A stretch of DNA of 35,883 nucleotides from Temnopleurus reevesii (Eukaryota > Echinodermata > Echinoidea > Temnopleuroida > Temnopleuridae): the NCBI GenBank assembly GCA_036244855.1, contig BQKZ01000924.1, positions 45,124-81,006 on the forward strand, written 5' to 3'. Position numbers and translations under genes: made by a program. The notes beneath the pieces were generated by a model. The model searched no databases. It had not been told where the DNA came from and worked only from the letters and a program-made list of their open reading frames with translations. Positions 21,600-31,429 of the stretch are shown here, in pieces. Within the stretch, counting starts at the first letter, position 1; each line of letters opens with the position of its first letter.

Positions 21600-21760
21600 T
21601 TATAGATACCATAAACACGACATAATCTATTTCCGTAATTTTAAGTCGAACACCAATTCAATGCTCCTTTGCAGTGGTGTTCAAATCAGAACCAGCTTGT
21701 GAATGTCGTGTTCGCATACTTCAATACACGGCATACGGATCTATTGTTCCAAAGTTGATA
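21600..21760 (-). repeat. dispersed repeat, copy 3 of 3, inverted
   Basis: Read on the minus strand it gives GGAACAATAGATCCG, GCCGTGTATTGAAG, GCATTGAATTGGTGTTCGA and TTACGG, matching 19963-20110 and 20692-20825. Confidence 0.6.
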
Positions 21761-23415
21761 ATCCACTTTATATTTTACGGAAATACTTTATATTTTGTTC
21801 ATAACAAAAGATGTCATCAGACTTATACTAAATCTTTGTGAAGACATTATAAAGTTACCATTATATATTACATCACATTCATATTCATACCCTGCTCATC
21901 AGAAATGCAGTTGCAAATATTCAAAAAAATTTCCGTTGCCTGCAACTTTCTGGGATGAAATAAAAGCTTCATATCCCACATCAGTTAACAAAAGTCAATG
22001 TTCATAAAATTAGAAGATAAGATCGCCCTTCAGAATACGGAGAATCTTTGTGACAACATTTTTCAGTAAAAAAAAACTATATCCCATTTACATTTCTCCC
22101 CTGGAAATTGGAACTGCAGCTGCAAATATTGAAAAGCATTTCGTTAAAAAAAAACAATTTTCTGGAATAAAATCACAGTTTCTTTCCTCGCATTATTAAA
22201 CAAAAGTCAATGTCCACACAATTGGATAATTATATTGCCCTTCAGATCATATGGATAGTGATACAAATGAGTACATCATCCAAACAATCTATTTGACAAC
22301 ATTTTTTTTCAGTTACTATTATATATCGCATTCACATTCCTACCCTGGTAAGCTGAAATGCAGCTGCAAATATTCAAAAGCATATCCTGGAATAAAATCA
22401 CAACTTCATATCTCACATCATTGAACAAAAGTCAATGTTCACATGATTGGACAATAATATCGCCGTTCAGATCATATGGATAGTAGCATTTATGTATGAT
22501 ACAATTAGGCATCGCAAATAAATCACTACTTCTTCCTTAAATTGGCACCATTGACAATTTCAATTCTCTTATTAGAGCATCCCAATTTAATACAATATTA
22601 GCAAAATTATTGCATTTATGTATGATACAAATAGGCACCGCAAATAAATAACTATTTCTTCCTTAAATTGGCAACATTAACAAAATTAACTATCTCATTA
22701 GAGCATTTCTATTTAGTACCATGTTGGCAAAATTGCATTTATGTAAAATACAAATGGGCACTGCACCCCAAAATATCATATAAACATACTTTATTACTGA
22801 ATCTTTGTGACATTTTTTCAGTCACCATTATAAATCGCATTCAATTTCCTACCCTGGTAATTTGAAATGCACCTGCAAATATTGAAAAGCATTTCATTAA
22901 AAAACAATTTTCTGGAATAAAATCACAGTTTCATTCCTCACATCATTTAACAAAAGTCAATGTCCACACAATTGGACAATAATATCGCCGTTCAGATCAT
23001 ATGGATAGTAGCATTTATGTATGATACAATTAGGCACCGCAAATAAATCACTATTCCTTAAATTGGCAACATTAACAACAATTTTTTAAAAATTATCTTA
23101 TTAGAGCATTTCAATTTAGTACCATGTTAGCAAAGTTACACTTATGCATGATAAAACTGAGCACTGGACCACAAAATGCCATCTAAACATACTTTATTAC
23201 ATGTACTGAATCTTTGTGACCAAATTTTTCAGTCACCGTTATACATCACATTCACATTCTTACCCTGGATATCTGAAATGCAGCTGCAAAATTTCAAAAG
23301 CATTTCTGTTGAAGTGTGATTTTTAAATCACAGTTAGATACCTCATATAATTTATGAAAAGCCAATGCTCACATAACTGTGGAATAATATCGCTTTTCAG
23401 ACCATGCATACAAAC

Positions 23416-23647
23416 TGTGACCAGTAGGGACAAAGGTTTTGGACAAAGTAAACAACCTCCATTCAAGCATTTACAATAGCTAGATACACACTAAGGAAAA
23501 AATCCCTCCCTCTTATTCAGCTTAAATATGTCAAACAGGTGTTGCATGATTAATAATGAGGTTACTTTCTTTTGTGTGTATCTAGCTATTGTGAATGCCT
23601 GAATGACTTGTTTACTTTGTCCAAATTCCTTCGTCCCGTCTGCTCAC
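23416..23647. mobile_element. inverted-repeat element inserted in the tandem array
   Basis: Arms of roughly 70 bp face each other: TTTGGACAAAGTAAAC, CATTTACAATAGCTAGATAC on the left and GTATCTAGCTATTGTGAATG, GTTTACTTTGTCCAAA on the right. Identity is high but imperfect. It is probably a MITE. Confidence 0.7.
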
Positions 23648-23849
23648 AGTGACCGTGGCATTTCCAAATGATCACTGCACCCGAATATGTCATATAAATA
23701 TTCATTGATACTGAATCTTTGTGACAACATTCTTCAGTTAGAAATCATATTCCATTCACACATTCCTACCCTGGAAATTGAAAATGCAGCTGGAAATACA
23801 CAAAAGAATTTCCGTTGAAGTGTGATTTTTTTTCTGAATACAATTTTAA

Positions 23850-24075
23850 AATTAAAGGGGAGTTTCATCCTGACATCGACATGTTACCAGTACTAAGAAA
23901 GAAAGATAAGATGAACAAAGTGTAAAACTTTGAGAAAAATTGAATTATCCATTCGAAAATATGACTCTTCAAATTTGTACTTCCATCATTATAATGGCCA
24001 TCCTTTAACTTCCAACTTTTACATCTGTGATGTCTCACATGGCATCAAATGAACATGAATTTATCAAAAATGGAT
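23850..24075 (+). repeat. dispersed repeat family (TTGGCAGAAT...), partial copy 2
   Basis: AAAGGGGAGTTTCATCCTGA, AAGATGAACAAAGTGTAAA, CTTTGAGAAAAAT and TTATCCATT correspond to AAAGGGGGACTCACCCCTGG, CAGATGAACAAATTGTAAA and CCTTGAGCAAAAT at 31753. It is the 5' part of the family only. Confidence 0.5.
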
Positions 24076-24635
24076 TAATGTCATATTTCAATTTAGAACT
24101 CACTCTTTCTGGAATGCTTGCATAATTGATATGTCCACATTATGCTTGTCTAGATTTCTACCTACGTGACATTCTGTGTACAAAGTGAATAGAGAGTTCT
24201 CCACGTTGGCAGCCATTTTTGCTTGTAGGTTGCCAAATCAAGGAGCCCATAAGGGGTATAAATCAAAACTTTGAAAATTCATCACTTTTTAATTGATCAT
24301 CTGATATTGCTCAATTTTTTTTTACAGTTTTATCTTTGTATTTTCTCAATCCACAGCACATTAATGCACCTGCAAATACATAAAAGTACTTCAGTTGAGG
24401 TGTGATTTTATTGAATAGAATCACAGGCTCATACCTCAGTTCATTCATATGAAATTTCAATGTTCACACAGTCGACCAATTATATTGCCCCTCAAATACA
24501 TGGAGTTGAAAATGTATTTCATATCAAAACATATAAATGCATTGTTGCATGATACGCACTCAGTGCAAGAATGATGCATTATCTTTATTCTTAGAATTCT
24601 GATAACATTAGTTTGGACATTTGGTCATATCTTAA

Positions 24636-25012
24636 AGTCAGTCCGTCATGATCGACATGACTTCCGGTTAGGAGCCAAACTGTCCGCTGCCATTTTGATT
24701 GCGAAGATTGCCGAGCAGATTTTTTTACCTGGAATAGCGAGTGAGCAAGCTTTATTTCGCTAGCTCACAGCTCAATAGTCGCAAACGTATGTGTTCCGCA
24801 TGTTTTTAGAAACAATCGAAGCCAAAGAGAGGAAAATTCAAAATACAAGCGACGACAACAAGTTTTCGGAAAGTTGTACGAAGTATTCCGAGTTTCTGTG
24901 CTTCGCAAGGTGCGTAAGCAAGGAAATGTTTAAATATCGTTGTTGCCAATACACACCACGCCGTCCGTTCGCGCTCGCAACCGGAAGTCCTGTCGATCAT
25001 AACGGACTGACT
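24636..25012. mobile_element. non-autonomous DNA transposon with TTAA target duplication
   Basis: The 377-bp element starts AGTCAGTCCGTCATGATCGA and ends with the near-exact complement (about 33 bp, two mismatches). TTAA flanks both ends (24632-24635, 25013-25016), as in piggyBac and Kolobok superfamilies. The interior has GC-richer, CpG-containing sequence with an inner dyad (GTGAGC/GCTCAC). A 78-codon plus-strand frame and a 64-codon minus-strand frame overlap inside it; neither shows a domain I recognise. Confidence 0.75.
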
Positions 25013-25333
25013 TTAATACCTGAATAAGAGTTAACATAGATGGTTATGAAAAGATTTGGATTTAGTACTGATATATTTGATATTAGAGAGAAGTTTATGT
25101 CTAAACCATGACATTGTAAGGAGGAATATAATTCAAATAATTGTTAAATACAATTTGGGCAAGATAACGGACTCCTACCATGAGAGACAAAATGAGTAGA
25201 GAAAGTTAGATATATTTTTCTGAATGGAATCCTTGTATCTTTCTACTACCCCATGAACAGTCGGGTACACACCAGATGTTTTTTCCGAGCTGTATCACAC
25301 AATAGATTAGGGCAAATTTTTTTTTACAGAAAA

Positions 25334-25535
25334 CCATAGCTGCCAACATGATTAAGTGGAAATTGGTAATAACCCTACTACAAATTAGTAACCTTCACAT
25401 ATCATACAATTGAAGTGAATGGTGCTTACGTTGCAGACATTTGTAATCTTTCCTGGAATTATTGTTTAACTTGACAAATCTGATGCCAAAATAAGTAATG
25501 ATTACTAAAAATTAGTTAATAGTTGGCAGCTATGG
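25334..25535. mobile_element. MITE with CCATAGCTGCCAAC inverted ends
   Basis: CCATAGCTGCCAAC at 25334 and GTTGGCAGCTATGG at the right end are exact inverted repeats, with weaker matching further in (ATGATTA/TTAGTTAAT). It belongs with the element at 8443-8818 by its ends. Confidence 0.65.
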
Positions 25536-25954
25536 AAAACCAGTCCGCTTGCCATATCAGACTAGCATTCCCGAACTTTTTTACCCGCTAAATGCCAGCT
25601 AAACACCAGATAATAGTGAATGGGGTGTTACTACGATAGATCATTGTCATATTCTAATCTATAACGCATCTTCAATAAAGGCACTTAGAATCATTTATGC
25701 AATAATGATGCAATTATTGACATTAATTACTATTGCTACTTTGAAGACATTGCTGAATAAGAAATTAGTGTGCATTTCCTATGAATTACATTGCAATACA
25801 CATTTTGTGAAATATTTGTGTATTTTCTATCAAAAACATTGTTTTGGAGAGCGTATACAAAACATCAATCATGAATGAGTTTTCACGATAACTGGAAGGT
25901 GAAGGATCTTATTATTTAAAACCAGGGGGTTGAGACCCACCCTTGGCTTACCTT

Positions 25955-26087
25955 AAAGCCTCGGTCACATAGGACCTCGGAAGCAACACGATTCACCCCG
26001 ACTCTTTGTTAATTCACAGTTAACTGCCTCAGAACAACAAGTCGGGTGAATCGGGTTGCTTCCGGTGTCCTATGTGACCGGGGCTTT
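25955..26087. mobile_element. palindromic MITE (GGTCACATAGGAC family), forward copy
   Basis: AAAGCCTCGGTCACATAGGA at the left and its near complement at the right form arms of about 45 bp. The asymmetric centre contains AATTCACAGTTAACTGCCTC. The centre is inverted relative to the next copy at 26199. Confidence 0.85.
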
Positions 26088-26198
26088 AGCAAGAAACTCA
26101 CACACATTGTGTTGCACTCAACCAAAGAGAAGAGAATGGGTCCTACGACGAAGAAATTTCTCAGTGCAGTGAGCAACTATGTTACAGCAGGGCATTTT

Positions 26199-26333
26199 TA
26201 GGCCCCGGTCACATAGGACCCGGGAAGCAACACGATTCACCCGATTCGTTGTTCTGAGGCAGTTAACTGTGAATTAACAAAGAGTCGGGGTGAATCGTGT
26301 TGCTACCGGGGTCCTATGTGACTGGGGCTTTAG
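26199..26333. mobile_element. palindromic MITE (GGTCACATAGGAC family), inverted copy
   Basis: Same arms as 25955-26087, but the centre reads GAGGCAGTTAACTGTGAATT, the complement orientation. Only 111 bp separate the two copies. Confidence 0.85.
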
Positions 26334-26854
26334 AAAAACTTCTTACTTGGCACTAAATAGATACTTCATATGAATTCCTTCAAAATTATATAAACTAAGC
26401 TACTTTATCAGTCCATGTAATATAGAGAAAACATACGTTAAAGTAAAAACGACCCATGGGTTTACGCTATTGTGAGTGCATTAGTCATATGAAAATTCTA
26501 ATTACATAAGAAACAATTATTTTTAAATTTATAAAATGGTGAGGTAGAATCACTGTTTCTGTACAGACACTTATGTTCTTAATGACAGTTTGGAATGCTT
26601 ATTACATGAATGCAGTATAAAATCAGTTCAATAGAAATGCAGAAAGTAGGGCTTTTAAAACTTTTGACAAATGTGCATCATATAACATAATGCATCATGT
26701 TGTACTGATCTTTGCAAATTGAATGGATTGTTGGTGTAGAGACTTCAACCCCAAGCATCTATTAATCAGATGATTTGTTTTTTCTCCTCCAAAAAAAATC
26801 TTCCAAACGAAGGACCCCTCTTTAAAGATAGAATACTTCTTTTGCAGCCTAAAA

Positions 26855-26989
26855 TTTGACTTTCCAAGATTGTTGTGTTATGTTGAAGAGTACTAAATGT
26901 TAGAACTTATCACCAATGACTTTGACTTTGACTTTCCAAGATTGTTGTGTTATGTTGAAGAGTACTAAATGTTAGAACTTATCACCAAT
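26855..26989 (+). repeat. recent 72-bp tandem duplication
   Basis: A stretch starting TTTGACTTTCCAAGATTG and ending TTATCACCAAT occurs at 26855 and again at 26927. The 63 bp present in both copies are identical. The junction contains a small GACTTT repeat, which suggests slippage. Confidence 0.9.
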
Positions 26990-27683
26990 CAATTAAGCAC
27001 AAAGATTGGTCATGATAGGCGCATTTATAGTTATTCCAATAATAATTATTTTATTCTGGCCTCAAACTAATTGACCGTTCGTTCAAAATTCAAATCAGCC
27101 GTTAACCCCTCGTTGACCAATAGCGCAAGAATCTCTCTCAGTGCGTATTCCGCATGGTGTGGCAGTGTATTGAAATGCGCACTGTATGTGCTATTATGTT
27201 TTGTGTGTGTGTGTGTGGTAACGGAATATGCTAGGAGTATCGCGATACCGTTGGTGTCAAGATGAATTATGATAGAATAGATTTTTATTTGAATTAAATA
27301 TTCTGGAATACATTCGACCAAAATACTTCATAGAGGTTATTATTTTGGCATATCTGAGGTACACGACAAGTTGTAAGCATAACCGTAATGTGTGCAAATG
27401 TAGTTTTCTGCCTTTAATGTGGAGTATTCCATAAAACCATGAAATAGCAATGAAGGTTTATGGCTGGAGGATATTTTTAAGATCATAAAACCTTTTGAAA
27501 TAGGCTTACATTTGCATGGGGGAACATAACAAACTTCTTAAAATTCATTGATTCTGATCCATTTTAGTCAAAATGATTGAACAGGAGAAAAGAAATGATG
27601 ACAGGTAGAGCTGGAGATCTCCCTCCAAAAACGGATAATTAGAAGTCTATGGTGGGGTATGACTTTGCAGAGTAATCTGTATT

Positions 27684-28374
27684 TATAAACTCCTCAAAAA
27701 AAGTTTGGAAATCTAAGTTTACGGACACATAGCATAAATATGGGACATCCATATCCATATCGAGTCATATCACTGAAAAGAGTGTTTTATTATCTAAACA
27801 ATGACATCTCATTTGTTTCCAGAGGTTATTTCACAGCTGAGTAATTCCCTTTGAAGTATAAAAAAGTACGGACGCAAAAGCTGCAAATCAGTAATTGATC
27901 TATTGTAGTCACGTTGTTAAACTATGGATTTTAATGGATACAAGCCTGTGAATGGATAGATCGATGAATAAAATAACGAATAATCAATGCTAATCAACTT
28001 GTAAAGATGTTTATTACAGTGACTGGTAACAATTTAAAAATTTCACCTGAAAAAGCTCATTTATTCATTATTTCACTCTTTAATTAATCGTTTCTTTCTG
28101 CTCTTGCATCAATTATATCCATTCAAAACCACATTTTAATGGTGACACTACAGTAAGTCAATTACAAATTTTGCAGTTTTTACTCTCATACATTTGTTAC
28201 TTTCATAGGGAATTGCTTAGCCGTGAAATAACATCTGTAAATAAATGAGATGTCATTCTTTAGGTAATAAATCATTCTGTTCAGTAATATTGCCCGATAT
28301 GGAAATACATTTCTCATATTTTTGCTATGTGTCCGTAAACTTAGATTTCCAAACTTTTTTTTGAAGAGTTTATA
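27684..28374. mobile_element. long-arm foldback element (~170-bp inverted arms)
   Basis: The left arm (27684-27860) runs TATAAACTCCTCAAAAAAAG, GGAAATCTAAGTTTACGGAC, ACACATAGCA, CCATATCG, AATGACATCTCATTT, GTTATTTCAC, AATTCCCT. The right arm (about 28196-28374) is its complement in the same order with about 20% differences. The inner 335 bp is AT-rich and non-coding. The minus-strand frame at 28186-28410 is just the right arm. Confidence 0.8.
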
Positions 28375-30114
28375 TGCTAAATACACTGAATTTATCATTA
28401 TTTGAAACACATAAGGAAGCTGTCAATAAAATGAATTGCTTAGAAATCATATGCAAAGTATTTCTTACTCCCGCTTACCAAAATTAATATAGGAAATGCA
28501 ATTTTTTTAGACAGCAACTCTAGTTGAATAAAATCATATTGTATCTTATCTTACAGATAAAAGAAGATAAATAATGGTAACAAGATAAATCACCAACAAA
28601 TATACCAAAGATTTATCCATACACAAATAAACATCAGCTGACAAAGATATAAAATCTATGCTACAATCACGAAGCACCCACAAAACAAATTTTTCAACAA
28701 TTAAATTGTACAAAATGCAAATTCAAAGGATAAAGCTGTACAAATCTAAGCAAAATAATTGAAAGAGGTAAACTCATGTGCATATTGCGTAGACCCATCT
28801 CATCAGCCATTTGAATGTTCATTGCAATAATGGGAATGTCAAAACATTTTTAAAGAAAATGTAAATTGTGACTCTCTAATAATATAAAATCAAAATAAAG
28901 ACAATTTCATGACACACTGGCTATATCAGAAATTACTGAGGCCATAATTTTTCTACGTTCTGAAAATATATTGCAAAATACATTACTTTCATGGAGGAAA
29001 AAGGGCTAGATTCATACTTTGTATATCTATTAAAACATATACTTTTGTTCCACTAAATATCTCTTTCAGTTATGGCAGTCGCTGGAAACAGGAACAACTA
29101 CGATATGTGCAGTTCAACAATGATCAGAATTTGAAAGACATGTGCGCAGAAATTTAAAAAAGCAGGCACTCTATTCATTCTTGTACATAAATTGAGCTAT
29201 AATATCTTAAGTCGAATGGCTTCAGATCCAATTGTAGGAGAAAGTGAAGACAGTGCTAACAATGGAATGTGATTTTGCATACAATGTAGGTTTACAAGAA
29301 TTGCCATACCGATTTTGTTTTGAGTAATTTTAAGGCAAGACCACTTTCTAACCCTTCGGGTGCAGATCAACGCTGTAATACCCTCCTCCCTATTCTGACA
29401 GCCGCACATATTGGGGACATTGGTAGGCTTTATTAAATTTGAAGGCTAATTATATCTTATCTGGTTAGTCTTTGACTTTTCAATGATTGTGTTAATGAAC
29501 GACCAATCTTCCTCATTCTGAAAATGTAAATTTTGTTCTTGGAATTGCTAAATGAGACCCAAAATTTAACAAATGAAGAGTCAACCTCATTTGTGACCCC
29601 TTCTGTAGAAGCCTGTCGTCACAAAATGAACACTGTGTCTAGATTATGTAGAAGCCCATTGCATCCACAGGGCTAAAGTATATATCTTTTGATTTATACC
29701 ATAATTTTTACTTGGAGGTAGATGCGAGTAATTACTTGGAATACAACAATGCTTTCTACAAGATATCTTTTTGATGGTGAACAATTCCTTGTCAATGACT
29801 AGTATAGATGAAGCAATATTGTAATAAGAAAGTCACAAACTTCAAACTATAATAAAAAATTGTTTTTCTATTAAAAGTTTATCCACAAACTGATTGACAC
29901 AATTGGCACCAATAACCAATATTGCTTATTTTTCGAAATCCCTTGTTTCTTAAGGCACTTTTCTGATGTTTCTCAGAGCACTTTATTCTGTTTTCTGTCT
30001 CATTCAGTAATCTTCCATCATACATTTCCCTTAAGTATTACTTTGGAATGTGAGCATGCAGTGCAAATTATTCTCAACTTTTTAAAGGCATTTTCCAAGT
30101 ATAACCAGATACAA
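28375..30114. other. no gene or clear repeat recognised
   Basis: AT-rich intergenic DNA. The longest open frame (29197-29409, minus) has no recognisable domain or splice support. Confidence 0.5.
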
Positions 30115-30298
30115 CAGTCAACCTGCTTTAGCAACTACATGTATATAATGGTCACATGTTCATAACAACCATATTTCTTCACTCCCTTGTAAGCAATTAA
30201 CATATGAATGAACTTGTAAATAGAGACCACCTGCTGTTAAAGAAACAATTTTCTGTCTCCTTAGGGTAGTCTTAATACATAGGTTTTAGGTTTGACTG
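30115..30298. mobile_element. diverged CAGTCAACCT / AGGTTTGACTG MITE
   Basis: The ends are short inverted repeats of the same type as 30694-30873. A TA follows the right end, but the left flank is AA, perhaps a mutated TA. Confidence 0.4.
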
Positions 30299-30693
30299 TA
30301 TATTTGATTGAAACAATACACAAATGATGAACTTGTGCAGCACTTGTAACATAGGACCTGATGTTTTAACGGATAATGTTGTAAACAAATTTAACTCTAT
30401 AAATTAAAATCCTGCATATAGAGTCTAGAATCAACTGCAAAGTTGTTTACCTGGGCAGGTTTTGGTGTACTCAGCATCAAAATTGTCCAAGGTAAACGAT
30501 TTTGGATGTGCTTAAACATCATAAACAATTGAGATAGTGACAGTTTTAAATTACGGTAGTTGTCCAAAAAGCAGTAGCCATCGATTTTGGGCAAGAAAAA
30601 TGTTGTTTGGGCAGGTGATTTAAAAACTTGCCTGCCTGTGCAAGTGGTGAAAAAAATCTTGTAACACCCCGCAATTTAGCATAAAATATATTA

Positions 30694-30873
30694 CAGTCAA
30701 ACCTGTCTATAGTGGCCATCAAAGGGAAACAAAAAAAAATTGTTAATGTATACAGGTGACCTCTATAGACAGGGTTCTATAACACGCATTTTCACCTGGT
30801 GGGAACCAAATTACGTGTCAACTGTACACAGGTGGTCACTATAGACAAGTGGCCATTAAGACAGGTTTCACTG
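30694..30873. mobile_element. pogo/Tigger-like MITE
   Basis: It starts CAGTCAAACCTGTCTATAGT and ends GGCCATTAAGACAGGTTTCACTG, which are inverted repeats with small mismatches. TA flanks both ends (30692-30693, 30874-30875). CTATAGACA words repeat inside each arm. The 180-bp element is non-coding. The flanking 30299-30693 and 30876-31245 hold nothing else recognised. Confidence 0.7.
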
Positions 30874-31249
30874 TATGTAATTTGTGTGTGGAACAAATTA
30901 TCTTTGTTAACACATTTCACATCAATATTGTACTCAATCCATAGTTATTTAGTAATGAAAAACTTTCCATCATTTAGCACATACCCTGTATGGAATTGAC
31001 AGGAGCACTTTAAAAATACATCTAAAACATTTTTCCTGTACTATCATTTTTAGTATCATCGTCAAAATTGTGTCAACCCAGTATTCAATCGAAAATTTAA
31101 AAATTGCAACACATATATTGTGCTGTATTATGAAAACGGTTTATGGATCTAGCGAATTAGAATACAAAGTAAATAGGTTAATAAAGAAAATTTGGATGTA
31201 TATTTAAAAAATACAAAATCAAATAACGGCTTGGCAAAAAAAAACATCT

Positions 31250-31325
31250 CATGGATAGATCGATGAATGCATAGTGAAAACTTTGGAATGCATTATTCTT
31301 TTCCTCTACTCTCCCTTCCGCTTAG
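31250..31325 (-). pseudogene. duplicated tail of ELOVL4-like exon 4
   Basis: Read on the minus strand this gives AAGCGGAAGGGAGAGTAG, against AAGCGGAAAGGAGTGTAG at the true end of the gene: both spell K-R-K-G then one residue then stop. The similarity continues through the 3' flank (TGGAATGCAT and CATCGATCTATC words) to about 31250; the true counterpart is 31373-31447. Only the tail was copied. Confidence 0.6.
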
Positions 31326-31429
31326 AAAAACAGAACTAAGAATGTATAGTTCACAAATTCAAACAAGTACTTGTCATAGATCTATGAATGTGTAGTGACG
31401 AAATTTGGAATACATCAATCCCCTCCACT

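Larger units (their letters stand above)
21790..24500 (+). repeat. degenerate tandem array, about seven units of 200-600 bp
   Basis: Successive units begin with AATCTTTGTGAC(AACA)TTTTTCAG (near 21830, 22042, 22285, 22799, 23209, 23712) and continue with CACATTC-TACCCTGG, GAAATGCAGCTGCAAATATT, AAAGCATTTC, TGGAATAAAATCACA, AACAAAAGTCAATGT, CGCC-TTCAGATCATATGGATAG and, in some, a 120-bp sub-repeat starting GCATTTATGTATGATACAA (22486, 22611, 23011). The last unit (about 24330-24490) is partial. The array is interrupted by the elements at 23416-23647 and 23850-24075. No frame is open across a whole unit. Confidence 0.75.

Noticed and set aside
24791..25027. 78-codon frame as a transposase or THAP-type DNA-binding fragment
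   Set aside because: Cys and His spacing does not fit a THAP zinc site, and the frame runs out through the inverted repeat into flanking DNA.
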